A stretch of 64,000 bases of DNA from assembly GCA_024709145.1 (NCBI GenBank), contig JANJXG010000123.1, positions 41,270 through 105,269 on the forward strand, in the 5' to 3' direction. The stretch is from Bacteroidales bacterium. Its GTDB lineage: Bacteria > Bacteroidota > Bacteroidia > Bacteroidales > F082. Of this stretch, positions 16,174 to 24,127 are shown in pieces. Below the pieces are notes generated by a model. It saw only the letters and a list, made by a program, of their open reading frames with translations. It was not told the origin of the DNA and made no database searches. Positions within the stretch are counted from its first letter, which is position 1, and every line of letters begins with the position of its first letter. Both the position numbers and the translations under genes were made by a program.

Positions 16174-17664
16174 CTAGCTACGCAAAAACATCTGTTGAAA
16201 ATCTTCCCAAACACGTGGTTCAGCTGTTTCCATTAACCCTTCAGTCAGTTCACCTCCATCAAGCATCACCGGCTGAGCATTAAACTGAGTTGATCCTTGA
16301 ACAGTATTGACAAGATATTCCTTCAATCGGTTAAATTCGGTTCTTAGCCAATCGCGATAAGGCTCGGCCATGTATAGAAAATCAAGTTCGCGTTTCCAGT
16401 TTTCGGGCTCAATACGGTAGAGCCAATCGGAGGAAACGTGGTTTCCATCTCCCTTTAAGGCCGGATTAACGGCAATAATCTTACCTGTGACAGGCGACAA
16501 GATATTCACTTTTTTGCCCTGATGCGTGATGCTCGCCATCACTTCGCCTTTGGCAAAACTCTTACCCGGAACCATCATTGTCAGTTTCGGTTGACTTCCA
16601 AATAGGTGTTGCATGAAATCATCCAGACCAATTTTAACCATGCCATCCTCTTCCAGGAAAGCCCAGCTATGGGTTTTGTCATACATGCGACCTCCCGGCG
16701 AACGAAATGAGTCAGCGCCAAAGGTCAAGCCGGACGAAAGTTCAGCTTCAACCGGCATTGAACGATCGCGGAAAAATACATACACTACAAAAGAACCGAC
16801 CAACAAAATACCAGCCGTAAACAACAGAATCATAATCCAAACTGCTACACCGGCGTTGGCAGTCGTTTCGCCTACAGGCTGCATTTCGGGTTCCAGTTGC
16901 CTGATGGCAGCCAATTGTTCATGTTTGTTAAGCGGCATCAAACCGGAGGCAACCAGTTGGTCGTCAGCTTCTGTATAGATCCAGCGAAAAAAGTTCATGT
17001 TTGACTCATCAGCATTGTTTGCACTGAGCATTACGTTAACAGACAAGGCTCGGGGATATTTTCCCAACCATACAGCGCGGGCAAATTCAGCCGGACTGTT
17101 ATAAAACAATTCATTGTCATCCAGTTGTCCGTTGCTGTTTCTGTCGATCGGAATAATTTGCTTGTCAGCATCAAAAATTGCACCTCCATGATTGATCTCT
17201 GAGAAAAACACAAACCTTACCCCTTCAACAGTTTGCGGTGTATGATCTGCTTCATTTTGCAGGTCTTCGTTCAAAAAACGCATCAGGCTCAGTCTGACGG
17301 CTTCACCCGAAACGGTAGATTCGTTCATCATGGCTTGAATATCACGAATCCTAAGTCCGTGTTTCATCAAAAATCCGGCTTGCGGATGACCGGCATCAAT
17401 CACGGCCACCACGGCATCGCGCGCTACGAGCAGCTGAATTCCATCCTCCGGCTTTGTGAATCCATAAGACAGGGTCAATTTGTCGCTGTTAGTATCTCCG
17501 GGCCTCACGGCACCGGGAGTGGCCGAAAGATAAGCTTCTTTTAAGGCGTCGGATAAAGTTCGAAGGGATTCATTTCCCGCATTGGTTGCCTCGAGTTTTA
17601 CCGGTTGAAAAGACAGGAATCCTGCAAGAATAACCAGATAAAAAATAACATGTTGTGCTTTCAT
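16174..17664 (-). CDS. Periplasmic PstS-like domain fused through a membrane helix to an H-protein-like domain
   Basis: A 496-residue fusion and first gene of the operon. Residues 1-24 form a signal peptide. Residues 30-255 resemble a phosphate-binding (PstS-like) periplasmic protein (KLTLSYGFT, FTKPEDGI, FARAVWLGKYPRALSV); within it DRNSNGQLDDNE (174-185) looks like an EF-hand or dockerin calcium loop. A membrane helix (273-297) leads to a second soluble part on the cytoplasmic side. That part has an H-protein-like domain (YDKTHSWAFLEEDG, VKIGLDDFMQHL, LSPVTGKI, DWLYRIEPENW), with KK at 384-385 near but not at the lipoyl-lysine position. A C-terminal tail shares DGGEL and W.DF with the 13302 protein. 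The start at 17664 is favoured over 17700 because the sigma-54 promoter would place +1 near 17702. Confidence 0.8.
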   Translation of the reverse strand: MKAQHVIFYLVILAGFLSFQPVKLEATNAGNESLRTLSDALKEAYLSATPGAVRPGDTNSDKLTLSYGFTKPEDGIQLLVARDAVVAVIDAGHPQAGFLMKHGLRIRDIQAMMNESTVSGEAVRLSLMRFLNEDLQNEADHTPQTVEGVRFVFFSEINHGGAIFDADKQIIPIDRNSNGQLDDNELFYNSPAEFARAVWLGKYPRALSVNVMLSANNADESNMNFFRWIYTEADDQLVASGLMPLNKHEQLAAIRQLEPEMQPVGETTANAGVAVWIMILLFTAGILLVGSFVVYVFFRDRSMPVEAELSSGLTFGADSFRSPGGRMYDKTHSWAFLEEDGMVKIGLDDFMQHLFGSQPKLTMMVPGKSFAKGEVMASITHQGKKVNILSPVTGKIIAVNPALKGDGNHVSSDWLYRIEPENWKRELDFLYMAEPYRDWLRTEFNRLKEYLVNTVQGSTQFNAQPVMLDGGELTEGLMETAEPRVWEDFQQMFLRS

Positions 17665-17713
17665 GGCTTTGTATCGTTTAAAGGTGAATATTATGTTCAT
17701 GCCTTATTGATAG

Positions 17714-17729
17714 GCCAAAACCATGCCAA
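17714..17729 (-). promoter_or_regulatory. Sigma-54 (-24/-12) promoter
   Basis: The minus strand reads TTGGCATGGTTTTGGC. GG and GC are exactly 12 bases apart and the flanks match TTGGCACGnnnnTTGC at nearly every informative position. The predicted +1 is near 17702, giving a 38-base leader before the ATG at 17664. The operon encodes its own sigma-54 activator. Confidence 0.8.
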
Positions 17730-17794
17730 CAATTGTTATGTTATTGTATATCTGTTGTTTATGAAATATCTGCTTGAAAACACAAGCCATCAAC

Positions 17795-17811
17795 TGTTGA
17801 ATAAATCAACA
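17795..17811. promoter_or_regulatory. Putative NtrC-type activator site 1
   Basis: TGTTGAATAAATCAACA: 6-bp arms around a 5-base spacer. It lies about 93-109 bases upstream of the predicted start of transcription, a usual enhancer distance for a sigma-54 activator. The arms extend by one base to CTGTTGA/TCAACAG. Confidence 0.65.
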
Positions 17812-17882
17812 GCTAAAAAATCCGAATAAACTATCTGATTGATTTATTGGTTTTTATGGTTTGTGTTGATTTTTTATACAGG

Positions 17883-17899
17883 TGTTGATTTATTCAACA
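17883..17899. promoter_or_regulatory. Putative NtrC-type activator site 2
   Basis: TGTTGATTTATTCAACA is the exact reverse complement of site 1, including the spacer, centred 88 bp further upstream. A half-site TGTTGAT occurs between them at 17864-17870. The rest of 17665-18245 shows no gene other than the repeat at 18040-18196. Confidence 0.65.
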
Positions 17900-18039
17900 C
17901 ATTATTACAATACACACGATAACAGCACTTTACAGAGCATATAAAAATCAAAATATCGTGAAACATACCAAAGAAAAGCTTCGTTAGGCAAAACTTAACA
18001 AGCAACCTAGCCCAAAAGGCTTTATCAGCAGCAAGACGA

Positions 18040-18196
18040 ATTAAATAGTGCTTGTCCTTAAAGTCCGATGGCTTCGTTATATTCGTCATTCATGTCAGTC
18101 ATTTACATTAGTAAACTCCTGACATTCATTCCGCACATGCCTCGCCCTGGAACTTTAAAGCTCAAGCACCTGACATTATGGACAGACACTAAATAA
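18040..18196 (+). repeat. Intergenic repeat element, long copy
   Basis: This 157-bp sequence matches the reverse complement of 27701-27812 over both ends. The left parts share ATTAAATAGTGCTTGTC and TTAAAG; the right parts share ACTTTAAAGCTCAAGC, GACATTATGGA and ACACTAAATAA. The inner ends GCTTGTCCTTAAAG and CTTTAAAGCTCAAGC form imperfect inverted repeats. The long copy has about 45 extra bases that fold as a nested hairpin: ATGTCAG(18092-18098)/CTGACAT(18119-18125) and TTTAC/GTAAA. No transposase is linked. It may be a palindromic MITE-like or REP-like element. Confidence 0.7.
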
Positions 18197-18245
18197 GGAA
18201 AAACCCTTCGGGATTGACAAAATGTTAGAACTATTTCCCGGTTTC

Positions 18246-20126
18246 TCAGTTTAATTTGCGGATGTGCAAATCATCAAAAAAAACGGAGTCCTGGCCTTTG
18301 TTCCAGACATAAACTTTGCACCAATTGTCAAAATCATCCGGAATCAGCACCTCCAGGCTTATCCTGCCCCACCCCAGCTGATGCAGGCTGTCGGTTTCAT
18401 TTTTTGGCAGGTAAATCGTCTTGCTGTCGCCCGATGAAAACACGAGCGAAGCATTTGCATCGGCAGGTTTTTTCCAAACACTTACCTGATATTTTTGACC
18501 CGGTTTAACCTTAAAATCAATGCCTGAAGTAAAGGATTTGTCAGCGGTCAGCAGAGCAGCATGGTCTCCTGAAAAAGATTCCAATTTGGTTTGACTTTTG
18601 AAGCTTACAAATTTATAGTGCTGATCGGGCGAGATGAAATGATTGGAATCGGCACTCAGCTTCTCGAAATTGTTGATAGCCTCCGGTCCGATAGAGGAGC
18701 GAAGGGTTGGTCTCGTTTTGTAGATACCTTTCCGGAGCGAAGGGTAATCCATGGATTCAAGCAGGTCATAAAATTCCGTATCGGCCTTTAGTTTTCCAAA
18801 ACTGTACCAATAAGCTTCTTTGGTCATAAAAGCATAATGAATCGTCGCGTACTTATACTGCAGCATCTGAAAGATATTGAAAGCCATCAGCACCACCATT
18901 ACTGCTTGCAACAGGTTTCCCAACAAGCGTTTTCGATCGAAAACCTGATCGGTAAAAGCGGCAAGACCCAAAGCCATGAATCCATAGGAATCAATCATTG
19001 GCCGCGCACCAAAGCTGCCTCCATATGACCAGTCCCACCAACTGAAAATAACATAGATGTTTATGAGCATGAATATCAGTACCGGCACAAAAAAGGCAGC
19101 AGCTTTTTTTCGAAGGCTAAAAATACCGATCAGCGCAAAGATCATGACAGGTGTGTAAATCAACCATCCCTTTCTGTAACTGAACAAGCCCCTTATAATC
19201 TGCGGGTTATTAAAGAAAAATCCTTCTTCACCATAGGTATAGAAAAACCAGCTGCCTGTGTTGACCTTCCAAAATATCAGTTGTGGAAGCACCACAACAA
19301 AAGCCATGGCAGCAATGACCAGGATGTTTCTCCAATTGCCAAACAACAGGAAAAACCGGGCTTTCAGATCACCGATTTGTTTGATGTCGAAAAGCAAAAA
19401 GAAAATTGCAATCAGGCCATTGGTAGGTCGGATCAAGCCAATAAGACCATAGGTAAGTCCAAGCCAGATGCTGGTTTTTGTGTCGGCTCGTTCATACCAT
19501 CGCATAGTGAGCCATGCAAAGAGTAGAAAGAGGAAAAAATTGTAAGCATGCGACATTGGAGCCTCGAGGGTAAGATAATAAAATAAATTGGTTCCGGCCG
19601 TCACAATCATCAGGATAAAAGCAGTGAGTCTGTCGGAAAAATACTGAAGAAGAATTTTTCTTAGAATCAGCAATCCGGCCATGCCGTAAAAGAAAGCACT
19701 GAAAACCAGCCAGTACATATAAGGTTCGGTGAAACCAGTGGGCGCAACACCGCTGAGATGTGCCTGCAAATGTCCGATCAGAAAGAATGGAAGGTAAAGA
19801 AAGGCAAGACCCATGGTCATTTTTTGATAGATGCCACCGTCAGGAGTTCTCAGACGCAGTATATGACCACGATATTGTTCGTGCTGTTTGATCACGAAAT
19901 CGAACTTCATGTCCTGATGAATGACGGCTGCAGGTAAATAGCTGTAGTAGCCCATAATATCATGAATGACAACACCGTGTTTTTCTTTCCAGAGGTGGTT
20001 GTTATAATTGGTCCAGATCACAGCCAAAGCCAGCATCAGGATTACCATACCGGAATAGCCGGATTTGCTTCGCCAAAAACACATCCGCTCCCTGATTGCT
20101 TTCAACTTCTCAAAATATGGGTTCAT
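18246..20126 (-). CDS. Large polytopic membrane protein, GT-C glycosyltransferase-like
   Basis: A 626-residue protein with ten or more hydrophobic helices between residues 25 and 430 and a soluble C-terminal domain of about 170 residues. The first outer loop has HDIMGYYSYLPA. This topology and length suit the GT-C type glycosyltransferases that use polyprenyl-phosphate sugars. The C-terminal domain (SFKSQTKLESFSGDH, SGIDFKVKPGQKYQVSVW, SVFFDDLHIRKLN) looks like a carbohydrate-binding-type beta sandwich. It is the last gene of a six-gene glycan operon. Membership in a named family cannot be fixed by eye. Confidence 0.7.
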   Translation of the reverse strand: MNPYFEKLKAIRERMCFWRSKSGYSGMVILMLALAVIWTNYNNHLWKEKHGVVIHDIMGYYSYLPAAVIHQDMKFDFVIKQHEQYRGHILRLRTPDGGIYQKMTMGLAFLYLPFFLIGHLQAHLSGVAPTGFTEPYMYWLVFSAFFYGMAGLLILRKILLQYFSDRLTAFILMIVTAGTNLFYYLTLEAPMSHAYNFFLFLLFAWLTMRWYERADTKTSIWLGLTYGLIGLIRPTNGLIAIFFLLFDIKQIGDLKARFFLLFGNWRNILVIAAMAFVVVLPQLIFWKVNTGSWFFYTYGEEGFFFNNPQIIRGLFSYRKGWLIYTPVMIFALIGIFSLRKKAAAFFVPVLIFMLINIYVIFSWWDWSYGGSFGARPMIDSYGFMALGLAAFTDQVFDRKRLLGNLLQAVMVVLMAFNIFQMLQYKYATIHYAFMTKEAYWYSFGKLKADTEFYDLLESMDYPSLRKGIYKTRPTLRSSIGPEAINNFEKLSADSNHFISPDQHYKFVSFKSQTKLESFSGDHAALLTADKSFTSGIDFKVKPGQKYQVSVWKKPADANASLVFSSGDSKTIYLPKNETDSLHQLGWGRISLEVLIPDDFDNWCKVYVWNKGQDSVFFDDLHIRKLN

Positions 20127-20147
20127 TCTTTCGTTTTAAGTCGTTAC

Positions 20148-21128
20148 TTACATTTTGATCACACGTTCGTCTCTGGATTTGAGCATGTTGTTCCAATCCT
20201 TGCCGATTACTTCCAACGATGCTTTCAGCGCTTGTTCAAAAGGTGTGGGCTGATAACCAGTATCTTCCTGCAAGGGCTTGATATCAAGGTGTGAGTCCTG
20301 CAGAATACCTTTCACATGCTCAGCAGTAAAAAGCGGAACTTTTTGCACTTTTTGAAAAAGCATGCCAAGCGCTTTGGCTAAAAAAACCGGGACAGGTACT
20401 AAAATACGCTGCTTATCATAATGACGCAGGATCAGCCGGATAAAGTCCCTGAAAGCAATCACACGGTCGCCTGCAATTTGATAAACCTTTCTTTTCGTTT
20501 TCTCATTTGCCACAACACCAATTATTTCCCTTGCAAAATCTTTGACATATACCGGATGCTGAGTTTCACGTCCCTGCCCGATCAAGGGCACAAAAAACGG
20601 AAAACGGAATACATTTTTCAAAACCCTGTTCAGGCCCAGACTTTCGGGACCCATAATCAAAGCCGGAATAAACACTGTGTAGTCGAGCGCTGATGCAGTC
20701 AGCAATTCCTGTCCTTTGAGCTTGGTCACGCCATAGGGACCTTTGATCTGTTTTAGTACCACCACACTACTGATGAAAACAAAGCGGCTGATGTCATGTT
20801 GCGTGGCAAAGTCCATCATATTACCCACACCGGTAGTATTGACTTTTTCATTGGCAGCATAGTCGGAGCTTCCCAGCAAGGCTGCCACATGAATGATGGC
20901 AACTACCTGTCGGTTGCGAACCGCTTCTCTGAGGTTATCCTGTTGATCCGCGGGCAGGCTGATGTCGGTCTCCAGGTAAGTTACAGCCGGATGATCGATC
21001 CTTACGGGGGCGAAATGTTTGAAGCTGCAAGCCAATACATTATAGCCTTGAGCTACTGCCTCCATGACTGTATAATGGCCAAGGTAGCCATTCGCTCCGG
21101 TGATAATCAACGTCTTATTCATGTTCAT
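20148..21128 (-). CDS. NAD-dependent epimerase/dehydratase (extended SDR)
   Basis: A 326-residue extended short-chain dehydrogenase. It has the Rossmann motif TGANGYLGHYT at 11-21, the acidic strand ETDIS, and a catalytic SSV...YGVTK (Tyr and Lys separated by three residues). A C-terminal substrate domain follows (GRETQHPVYVKDFAREI). Sugar nucleotide or steroid-like substrates are possible. The start overlaps the upstream flippase-like gene by 4 bp (ATGA), so the genes are probably translationally coupled. Confidence 0.85.
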   Translation of the reverse strand: MNMNKTLIITGANGYLGHYTVMEAVAQGYNVLACSFKHFAPVRIDHPAVTYLETDISLPADQQDNLREAVRNRQVVAIIHVAALLGSSDYAANEKVNTTGVGNMMDFATQHDISRFVFISSVVVLKQIKGPYGVTKLKGQELLTASALDYTVFIPALIMGPESLGLNRVLKNVFRFPFFVPLIGQGRETQHPVYVKDFAREIIGVVANEKTKRKVYQIAGDRVIAFRDFIRLILRHYDKQRILVPVPVFLAKALGMLFQKVQKVPLFTAEHVKGILQDSHLDIKPLQEDTGYQPTPFEQALKASLEVIGKDWNNMLKSRDERVIKM

Positions 21129-22090
21129 TTATTTGATTTGGAATACAGTAACATTTGTCCTGCCAGCAAAGCCACCAGTCCACCACCCATTTGGGCAATG
21201 AGCATGACCAAAAAGGAAAAGGAAAGTACAAGGGCTTGAGGAAAGCTTCGGAAAACATACAAAAAAGTGAGTTCACGGGTTCCAACCCCCATGATTGTCA
21301 CAGGCAGCATATTCAACAGGCCTGAGACAGCAACAGCGCCTGAAGTCCAGATGAAACCCGCATCAAGTCCGGTTGAAAGGCCCAAAAAATAGCAACTTAC
21401 AAAATAGCTGATATTTGAAATCAAACTTAGCAAAACAATGGCAGAAGAAGTGAGTGGGCTGAATCGCCGGGCTGTGATCTGCGTTTTTGACAGCTTGCCA
21501 GGAAGTTTTTTCATCATGCTGTTGAGTAGTCTGTTAAATGATGCTGAGGCCAGCAAAAGCATCGAAAATAACAAGGCAAACAGGCCGGAGGCAATAATAG
21601 AAAAGCCATAGAAAGATGACCAATCGAGGTAATCGCCACCGAGAACCGACAAACCGGCCAGGATAACAAAGACTCCAATATCGAGCCCGCGTTCGGCCAG
21701 CACCCTGATCCCGGAAGCAACCACATTGCCGGTTCCTTTTTCGTGCCCGGCCTTAAGTAGTTCGCCCATGCGGGCAGGCGTAACAACCCCGATAGCATAA
21801 CTTTCGTAAAACCGTCCAAGACTTAAACGCCAGGAAGTCCATTCGTTTTTACCTTCATTCATCAAATGCCAGCGTATTCCTTTGGCCGCCAATACAATCA
21901 GCTGAAATGCAATGCCAGTCAGCAGCAATTCAACCGACGACCTCGATAGTTGGTCCAACAGTTTCGGGAAATCGACCCGAAACATGATGACCACAAAAAG
22001 TACGATTCCCAGCAAGCGAAGCAAGCCAAAAAGCCGTTTGAGCACTCCTTTTGGAGCCAAGGTTTGCCGGTGTGAACTAACTTGACTCAC
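21125..22090 (-). CDS. Flippase-like membrane protein (LPG synthase TM domain / UPF0104)
   Basis: A 321-residue protein with about eight helices and the family's landmarks: AKGIRWHLMN after the second helix, RFYESYAIGVVTPARMGELLKA, and ISYFVSCYFLG. The final part, SGLLNMLPVTIMGVGTRE, is also characteristic of the lysylphosphatidylglycerol synthase transmembrane family. Relatives occur in glycolipid and surface polysaccharide operons and may move lipid-linked intermediates. The start is GTG at 22090, overlapping the preceding stop as GTGA. Confidence 0.82.
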   Translation of the reverse strand: MSQVSSHRQTLAPKGVLKRLFGLLRLLGIVLFVVIMFRVDFPKLLDQLSRSSVELLLTGIAFQLIVLAAKGIRWHLMNEGKNEWTSWRLSLGRFYESYAIGVVTPARMGELLKAGHEKGTGNVVASGIRVLAERGLDIGVFVILAGLSVLGGDYLDWSSFYGFSIIASGLFALLFSMLLLASASFNRLLNSMMKKLPGKLSKTQITARRFSPLTSSAIVLLSLISNISYFVSCYFLGLSTGLDAGFIWTSGAVAVSGLLNMLPVTIMGVGTRELTFLYVFRSFPQALVLSFSFLVMLIAQMGGGLVALLAGQMLLYSKSNK

Positions 22091-23403
22091 AACTGTCTGC
22101 GTTTAATGTCTTTCGTGGATTTTTTCCATATGTTGCGGCTTTTTTCGAACATACTACCCACAAAACTTAGCGGCAGTAATTCTACCAACCAACGTGCCAT
22201 GCCAGTGCCAAGAAGTAAAAAAAGGCTGTCAATCACCAGCTCCATCAGGAAGCGGCTTATTCCGAATCCACTGAGACGATAGCCATAATCAGGGGTCTCT
22301 TTACCCAGCATCCGCATCAGGCGCATACGAATAAATGCTCCTCTCTTCTTCAAGTCGTAACCATGTGAATGCATGGCAATAGAGGTTTCGAGATCGAGGG
22401 GGTTCAGCGAAAGCCATTTTTCGGCCTCCATCGCCCTAATAAGGGCTTCGCCTTTAGCCGAACGCCCAAAAACCATCGAAAAACCTTTTCCTCGTTCTTC
22501 GTACACCGGAGCCCAGGCATCTCCACCCGACACATCCGTGAACTCGTTAGTCAGGTCGGTACATAAGAGGCTGTTTTTCACAATATGAAACGGAATCAGG
22601 TAATTGGCGTGAAACTTCTTCAGCTGGAACACCTTACCATTCAGCAGTTCGACGCGCATATTCCCGGGCCATTCCCCGTGACGGAAATAAAGCTTGCTGA
22701 TCTGCCGGTAGTCTTTTTCCCCATTCGATTTTAAAAAACTTTTTATCGAACTGAAATGAAGTGTATTGCCATAAAAAGGTCCGAAAACGTACTCGATATT
22801 CCTTACCCAGGGATGCTGCATCTGCTGCAGGATTCTGATGCTTTGCACCTGACCCGGCAAACCCACGTAGGCCAGTTTGCCTTCGAAAGCACCGATTTGA
22901 GGCAGGATTTCGTTTACGGAGGATATAATGTATTTGCTTTGGGCAGCCTCAAGTATTTCTTCTTCCGTGGTAGCAATAAATGGCTCTGTGAGCCAGGGTT
23001 TTGATTTTGACATACCCAAAACAACCGCGCCTTGTATATGCTGCTTGCGCAACAGATAGATTAGCATGGCGCTGATAATACCTCCGCTGGCAGCCTGATG
23101 TCTGATCAGCGGATCGAGTGCATAACCAATGCTGATGCTTCGATATGGGCCGGTGTAGGTGTGAAAAGAAGGTTCGCTGCCAAACACAGCCATGCGATTG
23201 GCGGGAAAATCGAAACCCTTTCCACTGCAGGCTTTCAGGATGATCTGCATATTTTCCTCATCGGGCTCACGGATGATTTTCGGTAAATACCTGCCTTCTT
23301 TTTCACCAAAAACAATTTTTCCGGCTGAAAGACCCACACAGCTTCCGCAGCGATTGCATAGGCCTCCCTGAACAACCTGACGGAATTGGTCAATACTTTT
23401 CAC
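22087..23403 (-). CDS. FrhB-like (coenzyme F420 hydrogenase/dehydrogenase beta subunit) family protein
   Basis: A 438-residue protein with an N-terminal cysteine group GGLCNRCGSCVG, a short ferredoxin-like motif. The FrhB N- and C-terminal domains follow: ASGGIISAMLIYLLRK, SKYIISSVNEILPQI, YVGLPGQVQSIRIL and DLTNEFTDVSGGDAWAP. Family members are flavoproteins with iron-sulfur clusters. Those in polysaccharide clusters of bacteria without F420 are thought to be reductases of unknown substrate, some linked to sugar pyruvylation loci. A GTG start at 23403 is chosen; TTG at 23409 is possible. It overlaps the methyltransferase gene by 14 bp. Confidence 0.82.
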   Translation of the reverse strand: MKSIDQFRQVVQGGLCNRCGSCVGLSAGKIVFGEKEGRYLPKIIREPDEENMQIILKACSGKGFDFPANRMAVFGSEPSFHTYTGPYRSISIGYALDPLIRHQAASGGIISAMLIYLLRKQHIQGAVVLGMSKSKPWLTEPFIATTEEEILEAAQSKYIISSVNEILPQIGAFEGKLAYVGLPGQVQSIRILQQMQHPWVRNIEYVFGPFYGNTLHFSSIKSFLKSNGEKDYRQISKLYFRHGEWPGNMRVELLNGKVFQLKKFHANYLIPFHIVKNSLLCTDLTNEFTDVSGGDAWAPVYEERGKGFSMVFGRSAKGEALIRAMEAEKWLSLNPLDLETSIAMHSHGYDLKKRGAFIRMRLMRMLGKETPDYGYRLSGFGISRFLMELVIDSLFLLLGTGMARWLVELLPLSFVGSMFEKSRNIWKKSTKDIKRRQL

Positions 23404-24127
23404 ACACAAAAAATTGTCGGATTCCTAACTCGGCCAGAATACTGCCCTGAAAAGCATTGATAAGCCGTTCTCCAAACTCCCTGATTAAGGCCGGCCCAAC
23501 AGGGATAAGTACAGTGCCTTTGTGCAGCAGTAACTTCCAGCCACTTTTTTCAAACATAATTTTAACCTCTTCAGAAGCAGGAAAACGGTGTGGTCCCTCG
23601 CCATGACCGCCGAAAAGCCGGGTATAAATCTGGTAAGGCACCTCGCTGGTTGCCGGCGGACAGCTCAACACCAGCCGGGCTCCGGCCGTGCTCACCCTAT
23701 GCAGTTCATGAAGAAATGCCAGCGGATCGGCCACATGTTCAAGTGTTTCGAGACTGAGAATCCGGTCAAATTCACCGTCGCTGAATGGCAAACTACTGTA
23801 GGTTTGAAGTTTAACCTGACTGATACCGGGTCGCAACCGGGCTGCCTCAGCCATAAGACCCGCTGATATCTCCGCATGGATGATGCGGCAGTTCTGATTA
23901 TGTTTTCTGATAAAGGCCTCCGCTTCCCCATCTCGGCTGGTGATGTTGAGCACATTGTTTGCCTGGGAGGCCCCGAGATGAAGCATGCTTTCGTGAAAAC
24001 GTTGGTCGTGGGCAGCTTTTACCTTGTTGTTTTCAGCCACGTATATGCCTGCCACACGATCCCAGTGTGCTTCCACATCGCTGTCGTTCCAGTGGTTACG
24101 GTGATTGGAATAGGTAAATCGGCTCAT
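23390..24127 (-). CDS. Class I SAM-dependent methyltransferase
   Basis: A 245-residue methyltransferase. The SAM-binding region is diverged at motif I (NVLNITSRDGEAEAFI), but motifs II-IV are clear: LPFSDGEFDRILSLETLEHVADPLAFLHELHRV and ARLVLSCPP. It resembles the UbiE/Methyltransf_11 group. The substrate is unknown; the operon suggests a sugar or lipid carrier. It overlaps both neighbours (4 bp with the GT2 gene, 14 bp with the FrhB-like gene). Confidence 0.85.
   Translation of the reverse strand: MSRFTYSNHRNHWNDSDVEAHWDRVAGIYVAENNKVKAAHDQRFHESMLHLGASQANNVLNITSRDGEAEAFIRKHNQNCRIIHAEISAGLMAEAARLRPGISQVKLQTYSSLPFSDGEFDRILSLETLEHVADPLAFLHELHRVSTAGARLVLSCPPATSEVPYQIYTRLFGGHGEGPHRFPASEEVKIMFEKSGWKLLLHKGTVLIPVGPALIREFGERLINAFQGSILAELGIRQFFVCEKY

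Noticed and set aside
17874..18089. Minus-strand 71-residue reading frame upstream of the redox operon
   Set aside because: It overlaps the activator site and the repeat element, is Cys/Phe/Ile-rich without pattern, and its start lies inside the repeat. Likely chance.
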